Shown: positions 7,492-14,372, numbered from the stretch's first letter. The stretch is DNA of 15,413 bases from Actinomycetota bacterium (GCA_005787665.1 SYAB01000238.1:1-15413); one strand, 5' to 3'. Numbers and translations are program-made. Notes: a model not told the origin generated them from the sequence alone.

Positions 7492-8507
7492 CCGATCTCA
7501 TCGTCGCCGGCGCCGGGCCGGCCGGACTGGCCACCGCGACCTATGCCGCGCGGGCGGGGCTGGACACCGTCGTGATCGACCGCCGGCGCGGCCCCATCGA
7601 CAAAGCCTGCGGCGAAGGCCTGATGCCGCACACCGTGGCTCAGTTGGAGAAGATCGGGGTTTCCCTGCGGGGCAGGCCCTTTCGCGGCATCACGTACCTC
7701 GACGGCAGCCGCCGGGTCGAGGCGGAGTTCCGCTCCGGCAAGGGGATGGGCGTTCGTCGCACCGAGTTGTCCGATGCGTTACACGACGCGGCCGCGGACG
7801 CCGGGGCCACGATCGTGCACAGCGACATCGGCCCGGTCAGCCAGGACTCCGCCGGTGTGCGCTGCGGTGACCTGCGTGCGCGCTATCTCGCCGCTGCCGA
7901 CGGCCTGCACTCGCCCATCCGCCGCTCGCTGGGCCTGAACGCACCGGCGCGCGGCCGGCGGCGCTGGGGGATCCGACGCCATTTCGAGATACCCCCGTGG
8001 AGCGACACTGTCGAGGTCTACTGGGCGGCCCACACCGAGGCCTACGTCACGCCGGTGGCCGATGATCGCGTCGGGGTGGCCATCCTCACGTCCACCCAGG
8101 GCAAGTTCGACGATCACCTGGCCGAGTTCCCCGATCTGGCGTCGCGACTGGACGGGGCGCCGCACAGTTCGGCGGACCGGGCGGCGGGGCCGCTGCGCCA
8201 GCGGGTCCGCGGCCGGCGGTCGGGACGGGTGATGCTGGTCGGCGACGCGGCCGGCTACGTCGATGCGCTGACCGGAGAGGGTCTGGGTATCGCCTTCGGC
8301 GGCGCCGAGCTGCTGGTGGACTGTGTCCTGGCCGACGACGCCGGCGAATACGACCGGATGTGGCGGGGTATGTCGCGCCGCTACCGGCTGCTCACCGCCG
8401 GACTGCTGCAGGCCAGCGGGTTTGCGCCGGTGCGATCGATGATCGTGCCGGCCGCTGCCGCGCTTCCGGTGGCCTTCCGTGGCATCGTCAACCTGCTGGC
8501 CCAGTAA
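7488..8507 (+). CDS. FAD-dependent monooxygenase/oxidoreductase (SrsC-like, geranylgeranyl-reductase fold)
   Basis: A 339-residue flavoprotein of the group that includes geranylgeranyl reductases and aromatic hydroxylases. It has the Rossmann motif GAGPAG (8-13) at the very N-terminus, a DRR acidic/basic turn (31-33), the CGEGLMP motif (41-47), a DG segment in AAADGLHSPIRRSLG, and the second FAD motif GDAAGYVDALTGEGLGIA (from G252-D253). In the S. griseus system, SrsC hydroxylates the alkylresorcinol methyl ether so that it can oxidise to a methoxy-benzoquinone. The same reaction here would yield a redox-active lipid quinone. The start ATG overlaps the upstream stop (ATGA). The next gene begins 20 bp later. 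A reductase role on an isoprenoid chain is the main alternative. Confidence 0.88.
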   Translation: MTDLIVAGAGPAGLATATYAARAGLDTVVIDRRRGPIDKACGEGLMPHTVAQLEKIGVSLRGRPFRGITYLDGSRRVEAEFRSGKGMGVRRTELSDALHDAAADAGATIVHSDIGPVSQDSAGVRCGDLRARYLAAADGLHSPIRRSLGLNAPARGRRRWGIRRHFEIPPWSDTVEVYWAAHTEAYVTPVADDRVGVAILTSTQGKFDDHLAEFPDLASRLDGAPHSSADRAAGPLRQRVRGRRSGRVMLVGDAAGYVDALTGEGLGIAFGGAELLVDCVLADDAGEYDRMWRGMSRRYRLLTAGLLQASGFAPVRSMIVPAAAALPVAFRGIVNLLAQ

Positions 8508-8527
8508 ACGACGACCAGGATCACCCG

Positions 8528-9568
8528 ATGACCGACGAGATCGGCCTGACCACCGTGCCGGATGACAGCGCGGAGGCGGTGGCGCTGCGGGCTGCCGGGC
8601 TCGCCGAGATGGCGCTGTTCGAGGACTGCGAGCCCGATCAGTTGGCCGCGCTGGCCGAGCGACTGCGGCCGGTGCGCGCCGAGCCAGGTCAGGTGCTGAT
8701 GCGCCAGGGCGAGCGGGCGGTGTCCTTCATCCTGATCCGGTCCGGCACCGCCGGTGTCAGCCACACCGGCGAGGACGGCGAGGTAGTACGCGACGAGGTC
8801 GGCGCTGGCCTGATCCTGGGGGAGATCGCGCTGTTGCGCGACAAGCCCCGCACCGCCACCGTCACCGCCAACGGCGAGTTGTCCGGCTATCTCGGCGACG
8901 ACAAGGCGTTCGGCGTCATGGCCGACCTGCCGGGGGTGAGCGAACGGTTGCTGCGCACAGTGCGGCAACGGCTGGCCGCGTTCATCATCCCGGTCACGGT
9001 CTCCTTCGCCGGCGGGACCGAACTGATGCTGCGGCCGGTCCTGCCCGGTGACAGCCAGCGCTCCGCCCACGATTCGGTGGAGTTCTCCACCGACACGTTG
9101 TATCGCCGGTTCATGTCCACCCGCGCGCCGACCCCTGCGCTGCTGGACTACCTGTTCCAGGTCGATTACGTGGACCACTTCGTGTGGGTCCTCGTCGACG
9201 GCGCCGACGGACCGGTGGTCGCCGACGTCCGGTTCGTGCGCGATGTCGAGGACCCTGGGGTCGCCGAGATCGCCTTCATCGTCGCCGACGACTACCAGGG
9301 TCGCGGGATCGGCGGTTTCCTGATGGACGCGCTGACGATCGCCGCCCGGGTCGGCGGGGTGCAGCGCTTCACCGCCCGCCTGCTGGCCGACAACCTGGCG
9401 ATGCGCAGCATTCTGGACAGATACGGCGCCGAGTGGGAGCGCGACGAACCGGGTGTGGTCACCACCGAGATCGCCGTGCCCGACCTTGCCGAGCTGCGTA
9501 TCGAAGCGGCGCTGGCCGAGGAGATCCGCGCGATGACCCGGCAGGTGGTGCGTGCCTCGATCGGCTGA
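8528..9568 (+). CDS. cAMP-responsive protein lysine acetyltransferase (cNMP-binding domain + GNAT)
   Basis: A 346-residue fusion. Residues about 26-150 form a Crp-type cyclic-nucleotide domain whose phosphate-binding cassette is intact (GEIALLRDKPRTA, E99 and R108). Residues about 162-340 form a GNAT domain with acetyl-CoA loop QGRGIG (257-262) and the catalytic glutamate E247 in AEIAFIV. This architecture is that of the mycobacterial KAT enzymes (Rv0998, MSMEG_5458), in which cAMP relieves autoinhibition and the enzyme acetylates lysines of acyl-CoA synthetases and a universal stress protein. The ATG at 8528 has only a weak AGGA upstream. It starts 20 bp after the flavoprotein gene, so it may be transcribed with the quinone operon. 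Downstream synteny (lipoproteins, AlkB, ArcA) matches Rv0999-Rv1001, supporting true orthology to Rv0998. Confidence 0.93.
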   Translation: MTDEIGLTTVPDDSAEAVALRAAGLAEMALFEDCEPDQLAALAERLRPVRAEPGQVLMRQGERAVSFILIRSGTAGVSHTGEDGEVVRDEVGAGLILGEIALLRDKPRTATVTANGELSGYLGDDKAFGVMADLPGVSERLLRTVRQRLAAFIIPVTVSFAGGTELMLRPVLPGDSQRSAHDSVEFSTDTLYRRFMSTRAPTPALLDYLFQVDYVDHFVWVLVDGADGPVVADVRFVRDVEDPGVAEIAFIVADDYQGRGIGGFLMDALTIAARVGGVQRFTARLLADNLAMRSILDRYGAEWERDEPGVVTTEIAVPDLAELRIEAALAEEIRAMTRQVVRASIG

Positions 9569-9649
9569 GCCGGTCAGACGGTAAAAGTGGTGCGTCGAGT
9601 GGGAGCACGAACAGCGCCCCATCCCGGCCCGGACGACCGAGTTCGTGTG

Positions 9650-9655
9650 TAGTGT
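9650..9655 (+). promoter_or_regulatory. Possible -10 element of the beta-propeller gene
   Basis: TAGTGT fits TANNNT and would give a start near 9662, leaving a leader of about 27 bases that contains the ribosome site GGAGGAG at 9674-9680. No clear -35 is seen. Confidence 0.3.
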
Positions 9656-9688
9656 TCGTCGCGACGCGCTAGCGGAGGAGAGCGTCCC

Positions 9689-11794
9689 GTGGGAATTCGA
9701 CAGTTCGCAACGCCGCCACGTCGCCGCCGGGGATGGATTAGGACCTGGTTGGGCGTCGGTGTGCTTAGTCTGGGTGTTGGCGGGGCACTCGCGGGCGGAT
9801 CGGGCCTGGCTTACGCAGACAGCGGCTCAACCAGTGAACCTGTCCCCTTGTCCGACCGAACGGCCGGTTCGACAGAGCCGAAAGCTCCCCTGGCGCCAAG
9901 GGCTCGGCAGCAACGGGGCCCGCAGACAAGAGCCGCAGGCCCATCCGCTGCCGTCGCCGATCCTGCCGACGGTATCGGGGCGGGGGCACCGACAGATCTG
10001 CCCGACACCCCGGCCGACCGCCGATCCAGTGTTCGCCTCCGCACAGGTGGGGCGGGGGAGCCGACGGATCTGCCCGACGGTCTGGCCCACTACCGATCCA
10101 GTGTTCGCCTCGGCGCTGGTAGGTCGGGGTTGTTGCCGACGGATCTTCAGGACGCCGCAGCCACCGCGCCCGCCGCGGCGCGGGTTGACCATCAAGGTCC
10201 TGCGGTCCGCGCCCGACTGGCAGGTCGGCCCGCCGCTGCGTTCCGAAGCCCGACGGACACCTCCTTATTGTCCGGTTCCGCAGCCGCGTCAAGCGCTACG
10301 CCCCCGGACCCATCAGCCGGTGCGTCCCACGCGGCGACGCCCGCAGTGGCGGTCGTCGCACCCGCTCGGGCAACGATGGCGGCGGCTCGATCCCTCAGCC
10401 CGTTTGGGGTTAACAGCAATCCGGTGTTACGTCTGCTGGTGGGGGTGCTCTCGGCGCTGGGCCTCAATTCGCCGACCGCTCCGACCAATCCACTGGGCGC
10501 GCTGGTGTGGGGAGTGTTCCGGTCCATCGAGACCCGCTTCGGGCTGGTGCCGGTCGCCGGTACCCCCACCATCGGCACACCCGACCCGATCACCGGAGTG
10601 GTCACCGGGTCCCTCAATGTCAGTGCGCCCACCTGCCTGCCGATGACCTATTTCGTCACCACCGCTCCCACCTATGGAGTGGTCGATCTGGATTTCAACG
10701 GCGCATTCATCTACACCTCGACCTCCACCAGTGCGACTGAGGACACCTTTGCGGTGACTGCCAGCGATGGACTGGCCGCAACCGTCGTCACCGTGACCGT
10801 GCCGGTCGTGCCGACCATCGACACTCCCAACTTCATCGTCACCAACACCATCGATGTCGGCCGCAATCCGAACGGGCTGGTGTTCAGTCCCGATAACACC
10901 AAGGTCTATGTCGCCAGCGACGGTAACAATGCCACCGAACGTGCGATATCGGTGATCGACACCGCCACCAAGCAGGTCCTCAGCAAGACGCCGGTGTCTG
11001 CGAGACTGGATCAGCTGGCGATCAGCCCCAGCGGTGAGACGTTGTACGCGACCACAACATTCCGATCCAATGCGGTGCAGGTATTCAGCACGACGACCGG
11101 CGTTCCCATTCTGACCGGTACCATCCGCGTCACCGAAGGGAATATCGGGGGGTTGGCCCTGAGCCCGGACGGTACGAAGCTCTACGTCTCCAGCAACCGC
11201 GGTATCGCCGGCAGCGAAGGCGGCCTGCTGGACGTCATTGACACCGCCACCGGAACCATCACCGCCACCGTCACGGGGGTAGGCGGTGACGCCAACCCGG
11301 CATACCGGGTGTCGGTCAGCCCGGATGGCTCCAGGGTCTACGTCGCTATCTCCACTGGGATTTCGGTGGTGGACGCCGCCACAAACACTCTGGTTCCGAG
11401 CCAGCGCTACCAGTCAGGCGGTGGCAACGTCGCGGTCAGCCCCGACGGCACGTTGCTCTACCGGGCGACGGATACTTCGCGCTCGGTCGGGATCTTCAAC
11501 TCCGCCACGAATACCGTCACCGGCGAGATCTATATCGGTCGAACCAGTCTCAATGTCGCCGCGGTCAGTCCCGACGGCAAGTACGTCTACGTCGCCTATG
11601 AAGAGTTCGTTCAGCCCGTGGGTGCATGGGTGGGTTGGGTATCGGTGGCCGATGCGGCCACCAAGGAGGTCATTCGGCAAATCCAGGTCGGTCGTAACCC
11701 CGAATATCTTGCGGTCAGCTCAGACGGCAAGTCCATCTACGTCAGCAACAGCTGGCCCACTTCGGTATCGGTATCGGTGATATCGGTTACCTGA
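9689..11794 (+). CDS. Secreted seven-bladed YVTN/YncE-like beta-propeller protein
   Basis: A 701-residue exported protein. The N-terminus has a basic RRRR stretch, a hydrophobic core (LGVGVLSLGVGGALAGG) and likely cleavage after AYA (residue 43), a leader shared by many mycobacterial secreted proteins. Residues 44 to about 235 are a low-complexity Ala/Pro/Arg linker with a 24-residue tandem repeat. About 235-285 is a helical segment (NPVLRLLVGVLSALGLN), about 285-375 an Ig/cadherin-like beta domain, and 382-701 a beta-propeller with seven SPDGxxxYV-type blades ending close to the stop. The GTG start has GGAGGAG eight bases upstream. Function is unknown; such propellers usually bind partners on the cell surface. 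It is placed between the Rv0998- and Rv0999-like genes, which are adjacent in M. tuberculosis as I recall, so it looks inserted or lost there. Confidence 0.88.
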   Translation: MGIRQFATPPRRRRGWIRTWLGVGVLSLGVGGALAGGSGLAYADSGSTSEPVPLSDRTAGSTEPKAPLAPRARQQRGPQTRAAGPSAAVADPADGIGAGAPTDLPDTPADRRSSVRLRTGGAGEPTDLPDGLAHYRSSVRLGAGRSGLLPTDLQDAAATAPAAARVDHQGPAVRARLAGRPAAAFRSPTDTSLLSGSAAASSATPPDPSAGASHAATPAVAVVAPARATMAAARSLSPFGVNSNPVLRLLVGVLSALGLNSPTAPTNPLGALVWGVFRSIETRFGLVPVAGTPTIGTPDPITGVVTGSLNVSAPTCLPMTYFVTTAPTYGVVDLDFNGAFIYTSTSTSATEDTFAVTASDGLAATVVTVTVPVVPTIDTPNFIVTNTIDVGRNPNGLVFSPDNTKVYVASDGNNATERAISVIDTATKQVLSKTPVSARLDQLAISPSGETLYATTTFRSNAVQVFSTTTGVPILTGTIRVTEGNIGGLALSPDGTKLYVSSNRGIAGSEGGLLDVIDTATGTITATVTGVGGDANPAYRVSVSPDGSRVYVAISTGISVVDAATNTLVPSQRYQSGGGNVAVSPDGTLLYRATDTSRSVGIFNSATNTVTGEIYIGRTSLNVAAVSPDGKYVYVAYEEFVQPVGAWVGWVSVADAATKEVIRQIQVGRNPEYLAVSSDGKSIYVSNSWPTSVSVSVISVT
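9989..10147 (+). repeat. 72-bp tandem repeat inside the beta-propeller gene linker
   Basis: Two full units begin with CCGACRGATCTGCCCGAC at 9989 and 10061, and a partial third unit begins with CCGACGGATCTT at 10136. Within the units the 19-base string CCGATCCAGTGTTCGCCTC is identical at 10021-10039 and 10093-10111. The period is 72 bp (24 codons), so the frame is kept. Confidence 0.8.
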
Positions 11795-11834
11795 CCGCCT
11801 GCGCCAACGGTGTTCGGACCCAGGGACCGGATGC

Positions 11835-11855
11835 CCGGGAGGCTTCGCCTCCCGG
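11835..11855 (+). terminator. Hairpin after the beta-propeller gene
   Basis: CCGGGAGGC and GCCTCCCGG form a perfect 9-bp stem around TTC, 41 bp after the propeller stop and 41 bp before the tspO start. There is no T-tract, as is common for terminators in high-GC actinobacteria. It likely separates the propeller transcript from tspO. Confidence 0.55.
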
Positions 11856-11862
11856 TGAGCTT

Positions 11863-11886
11863 TGAGACGGTAGGTGAGACGGTAGG
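11863..11886 (+). repeat. Perfect 12-bp tandem direct repeat upstream of tspO
   Basis: TGAGACGGTAGG occurs twice back to back (11863-11874, 11875-11886). The end of the second copy runs into TAGGTT, a candidate -10 for tspO. It may be a regulator site or a simple duplication. Confidence 0.75.
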
Positions 11887-11888
11887 TT
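11883..11888 (+). promoter_or_regulatory. Candidate -10 element of tspO
   Basis: TAGGTT fits TANNNT and lies seven bases before ATG 11896, again consistent with a leaderless message. Confidence 0.4.
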
Positions 11889-11895
11889 GAGCCCT

Positions 11896-12372
11896 ATGCG
11901 CAAGGCATTGATCGGGACCGGACTGGCCGCCGCGGCCGCGGCCGTCGCCGGGGGTGTGGCGAGCCGCGACGGTGTCCAGGGTTGGTACACCACGATCCGC
12001 AAGCCCGGTTACGTCCCGCCCAATGCGGTGTTTCCGATCGCCTGGACCGCGTTGTACGTCGACATCGCGGCCACGTCCGCGGCGGTGATCAACCGGTTCC
12101 GCGCCGACGGCGAGAACGGCAAGGCGATCGGCTACTCGGCTGCGCTCGGCGCGAACCTGGCCCTCAACGCCGGCTGGAGTTGGGTGTTCTTCCGGATGCA
12201 CAAACTCGGTCCCGCGTCGCTGGCGGCGGCGGTGCTGGCCGTCAGCAGTGCCGACCTGGCCCGGCGGGCCGCCGATGCCGACCCGAAGTTCGGGGTCGCC
12301 CTGGCCCCCTATCCCCTGTGGTGCGGGTTCGCCACGGTGATGTCCACCGATATCTGGCGGCTCAACCGCTGA
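11896..12372 (+). CDS. tspO: TspO/MBR-family tryptophan-rich membrane protein
   Basis: A 158-residue five-helix membrane protein of the TspO/peripheral benzodiazepine receptor family, which binds porphyrins and is tied to oxidative stress and tetrapyrrole handling. Signature positions are present: W30-Y31 followed by IRKPGYVPPNAVFPIAWTALY (34-54), LNAGWSWVFF (90-99) and APYPLW (137-142). The first helix is preceded by a short basic MRKALIG start. I chose ATG 11896; an in-frame TTG at 11887 adds three residues but has no better support. Its stop codon overlaps the proposed CTG start of the following lipoprotein, suggesting coupled translation. Family assignment is confident; the ligand in this organism is unknown. 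Confidence 0.92.
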   Translation: MRKALIGTGLAAAAAAVAGGVASRDGVQGWYTTIRKPGYVPPNAVFPIAWTALYVDIAATSAAVINRFRADGENGKAIGYSAALGANLALNAGWSWVFFRMHKLGPASLAAAVLAVSSADLARRAADADPKFGVALAPYPLWCGFATVMSTDIWRLNR

Positions 12373-13019
12373 GGGCGCACGCTGTCGCGGTCGTCGTCGC
12401 GATGATGTCGGCCGGCTGCGGTTCGGCGCCGGAACGGCCGCCCGGCCCGACCCCGGTCCCCTCCGCGGTGAGCGCGGGCAACATTGTGCGAGTCCGGGCG
12501 GCGCTGCCGGCGGGGTACGAGACCGGCGATCTCGCCGGTCCGGTGAGCGCGGCGGCGCTGTGGGGATTCGGCGCGGGATGGACCGCCGACCCGCCGCAAT
12601 GCGCCGCGTTGGCCGATCCCGCACCCACTGACCCTGCCGCGCGGGGGCTGGCGGCCTCCGGTCCGGGCGGGACGGTGTTCGTCGTCGCGGCGGTCCATCC
12701 CGATCCGGCACCGGCTGCCGAGCTCATGGATCAATGTCAAAGCTGGACAATGACTTTCGGACACACCCGCGCCGAGGTCACCCGTGACGAAGGTCCCGGG
12801 ATCGCCGGCGCGCGGACTGCGGCCTGGCGGGCGGTGGCCACGACGGTGGTCGAGTCCGGCAACGCGACCACGTCCGACGCCGTCACCGCGGTGGCCTTCT
12901 TCGACCGCCACGTCGCATTCGTCACGCTGGTGACCGATCCCGGATCGGCGCACCCGCCGCTGGATCCCGGCTTCGCCGCCGCGTTGCTCACCGCCGCGGT
13001 GGCGGCGCTGCGTGGCTGA
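12369..13019 (+). CDS. Small exported lipoprotein (DUF5642-like), apparent CTG start
   Basis: A predicted 216-residue lipoprotein. The frame has no ATG, GTG or TTG in a sensible place: two ATGs at the end of the leader (12402, 12405) would remove it, and the nearest GTG (12321) lies 51 bp inside tspO. Starting at CTG 12369, which overlaps the tspO TGA as CTGA, gives a textbook leader: RAH, then a hydrophobic run, then lipobox SAGC with Cys17. The mature part has two cysteines (C78, C123) and no recognised catalytic motif. Length, leader position and cysteine layout match the next gene, so the two are probably paralogs. By synteny this corresponds to the Rv0999 region of M. tuberculosis. Function unknown; the DUF5642 label is from memory and tentative. 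Confidence 0.72.
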   Translation: MRAHAVAVVVAMMSAGCGSAPERPPGPTPVPSAVSAGNIVRVRAALPAGYETGDLAGPVSAAALWGFGAGWTADPPQCAALADPAPTDPAARGLAASGPGGTVFVVAAVHPDPAPAAELMDQCQSWTMTFGHTRAEVTRDEGPGIAGARTAAWRAVATTVVESGNATTSDAVTAVAFFDRHVAFVTLVTDPGSAHPPLDPGFAAALLTAAVAALRG

Positions 13020-13037
13020 GAAGCTCTGGCGCCGGGG

Positions 13038-13043
13038 TAGATT
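13038..13043 (+). promoter_or_regulatory. Possible -10 element of the second lipoprotein gene
   Basis: TAGATT fits TANNNT and lies eight bases before ATG 13052, which has no Shine-Dalgarno. It could give a message with a leader of zero to two bases. Confidence 0.3.
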
Positions 13044-13051
13044 GGGCTGCG

Positions 13052-13702
13052 ATGTCGATTCGCAATGTGGTCGTGGTGGCAATGTTCGCCACCGTTCTGA
13101 CGGCTTGTGGGACCCCAGCCCCAGTCGCCGACATCGGCCGGATCTCCGAACTGAAATCCAGCTTCGGTCCGCAGTTCAAGGTCACCGAGGTCGCCCCGAC
13201 CGGTATCGACCCCAAGTTCCTCGCCGGACAGAAGCTGCCCGATGGGGTGAGCTTCGAGCCCGCCGACTGTGCCACGTTCGCCGCCGGTCAACTCGTCCCC
13301 ACCGGAACGGAGGGCAACATGGCGGCGGTGGCGGCCGAGGGCGAAGGAAATCGCTTCATCGTCATCGCCGTGCAGACCAACGAGCCGGTCCCGGTCGTTG
13401 AACCGGGGCCGGACTGCCGCAAGGTGTCCTTCGGCGGCGGCTCGTTGCGCGGCACGGTGGAGGCGGTCGAGGTTCCGCGGATCGACGGGGTGACCACGAT
13501 CGGCGTGCACCGGGTGGTTCAGACCGTGGTCGAGGGCAAGCCCCGCAGCGGCGAGGTTTTCAACTACTCCGCCCACTTCGGTGACTACCAGGTCATCGTC
13601 GCCGCGAATCCCCTTGTGGTGCCCGACAAACCGATGGCTGCGGTCAACACCCAGCGTGCGCGCGACCTGCTGATCGCGGGCGTCAACGCCGTCCGGAGTT
13701 GA
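13052..13702 (+). CDS. Small exported lipoprotein (DUF5642-like), paralog of the preceding gene
   Basis: A 216-residue lipoprotein with a clear signal: MSIRN, a hydrophobic stretch and lipobox LTAC with Cys19. The mature region starts with a Pro/Ala tether, then a mixed alpha/beta domain with two cysteines, C73 (PADCATFAA) and C122 (GPDCRKVSF), 49 residues apart against 45 in the upstream protein, which could form a disulfide outside the membrane. It has the same total length as its neighbour but low identity, so the duplication is old. It begins 32 bp after the upstream stop and ends 13 bp from the convergent AlkB-like gene. I do not recognise a biochemical function; DUF5642-type membership is tentative. 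Confidence 0.85.
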   Translation: MSIRNVVVVAMFATVLTACGTPAPVADIGRISELKSSFGPQFKVTEVAPTGIDPKFLAGQKLPDGVSFEPADCATFAAGQLVPTGTEGNMAAVAAEGEGNRFIVIAVQTNEPVPVVEPGPDCRKVSFGGGSLRGTVEAVEVPRIDGVTTIGVHRVVQTVVEGKPRSGEVFNYSAHFGDYQVIVAANPLVVPDKPMAAVNTQRARDLLIAGVNAVRS

Positions 13703-13715
13703 CCCCGGCGCCCCG

Positions 13716-14312
13716 TCAGCGCACATCCCGAGGCCGGAACTGGATGCTGATCCGCGGCCCGGACACCGCCGTTGTCTTGGGCACCGCGTGTTCCCAGGTG
13801 CGCTGGCACGATCCGCCCATCACCAGCAGATCGCCATGGGCCTGTGGCAGCCGGAGCGAGATGCCTCCGCCGCGGGGTCGCATGGTGAACATCCGGGTGG
13901 CGCCCAGCGAGACGATCGCCACCATGGTGTCCTCGGTTCTGCTGCGCCCGACGGTGTCGCCATGCCAGGCCACACTGTCCGCGCCGTCGCGATACAGGCA
14001 GAAACCCGCGGTGATGAACGGTTCCCCGAGCTCACCGGCGTAGATGTCGTTGAGGCGCCGGCGCAACAGCGCGATGGCCGGATGTGGCGCCGTCTCGGTG
14101 CTGAGGTCGCAGAAACTCACCAGTCGCGGCACGTCGAGCACCCGGTCGTACATCTGTCGGCGTTCGGCACGCCACGGCACAGCCTCGCGCACCTCGCCGA
14201 AAAGGGCCCCGCAGTCGCCGACCCAACCGGAACGGGTCTCGATCCACGCCCCCGAATCGAGGTCGCGACGCTCGCTGTGGTCGAACAACGAGCCCTGAAC
14301 CGGGACGGACAC
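13716..14312 (-). CDS. AlkB-family 2-oxoglutarate/Fe(II) dioxygenase
   Basis: A 198-residue dioxygenase of the AlkB family, which removes alkyl groups from DNA or RNA bases by oxidative demethylation. The iron triad is intact: H117 and D119 in WHGDTVG and H175 in WEHAVPK. The 2-oxoglutarate arginines are R187 and R193 in RISIQFR, with the same six-residue spacing as in E. coli AlkB. The [13 protein letters not shown] lead-in is typical of bacterial members. I chose GTG 14312 (SVPVQGSLF) because TACGAT at 14319-14324 places the predicted start exactly on it; a GTG at 14330 is the alternative. It corresponds by synteny to Rv1000c. It diverges from arcA across a region with nested inverted repeats. 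Whether it repairs DNA or RNA is not decidable here. Confidence 0.9.
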   Translation of the reverse strand: MSVPVQGSLFDHSERRDLDSGAWIETRSGWVGDCGALFGEVREAVPWRAERRQMYDRVLDVPRLVSFCDLSTETAPHPAIALLRRRLNDIYAGELGEPFITAGFCLYRDGADSVAWHGDTVGRSRTEDTMVAIVSLGATRMFTMRPRGGGISLRLPQAHGDLLVMGGSCQRTWEHAVPKTTAVSGPRISIQFRPRDVR

Positions 14313-14318
14313 CCGGCG

Positions 14319-14324
14319 ATCGTA
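14319..14324 (-). promoter_or_regulatory. Predicted -10 element of the AlkB-like gene
   Basis: On the minus strand the site reads TACGAT (TANNNT, four of six consensus bases). Its last T is seven positions before 14312, the G of the GTG start, implying a leaderless message. Confidence 0.5.
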
Positions 14325-14370
14325 TCGCACATGCGTTCGATATCGGTCGAACCGGGCAGTGGGCGATACG
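14321..14370. promoter_or_regulatory. Nested inverted repeats in the alkB-like/arcA divergent promoter
   Basis: The outer arms CGTATCGC (14321-14328) and GCGATACG (14363-14370) are perfect inverted copies. The inner arms GTTCGA (14335-14340) and TCGAAC (14347-14352) are another perfect pair around six bases, with centres only 2 bp apart. The outer arms overlap the predicted -10 elements of both genes and the inner pair covers both -35 regions. The inner half-sites are the mycobacterial SOS-box half-sites in reversed orientation, so LexA binding is doubtful. Confidence 0.6.
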
Positions 14371-14372
14371 GT
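14367..14372 (+). promoter_or_regulatory. Predicted -10 element of arcA
   Basis: TACGGT fits TANNNT and ends seven bases before GTG 14380, matching a leaderless start at that codon rather than at GTG 14371. Confidence 0.45.

Noticed and set aside
9989..10147. CRISPR-like or mobile repeat
   Set aside because: The units are in-frame 72-bp coding duplications without spacers, inverted ends or target-site duplication.
14335..14352. LexA/SOS box between the AlkB-like gene and arcA
   Set aside because: The mycobacterial SOS box is TCGAAC-N4-GTTCGA; here the half-sites are in the opposite order with N6, so it was kept only as an unassigned inverted repeat.
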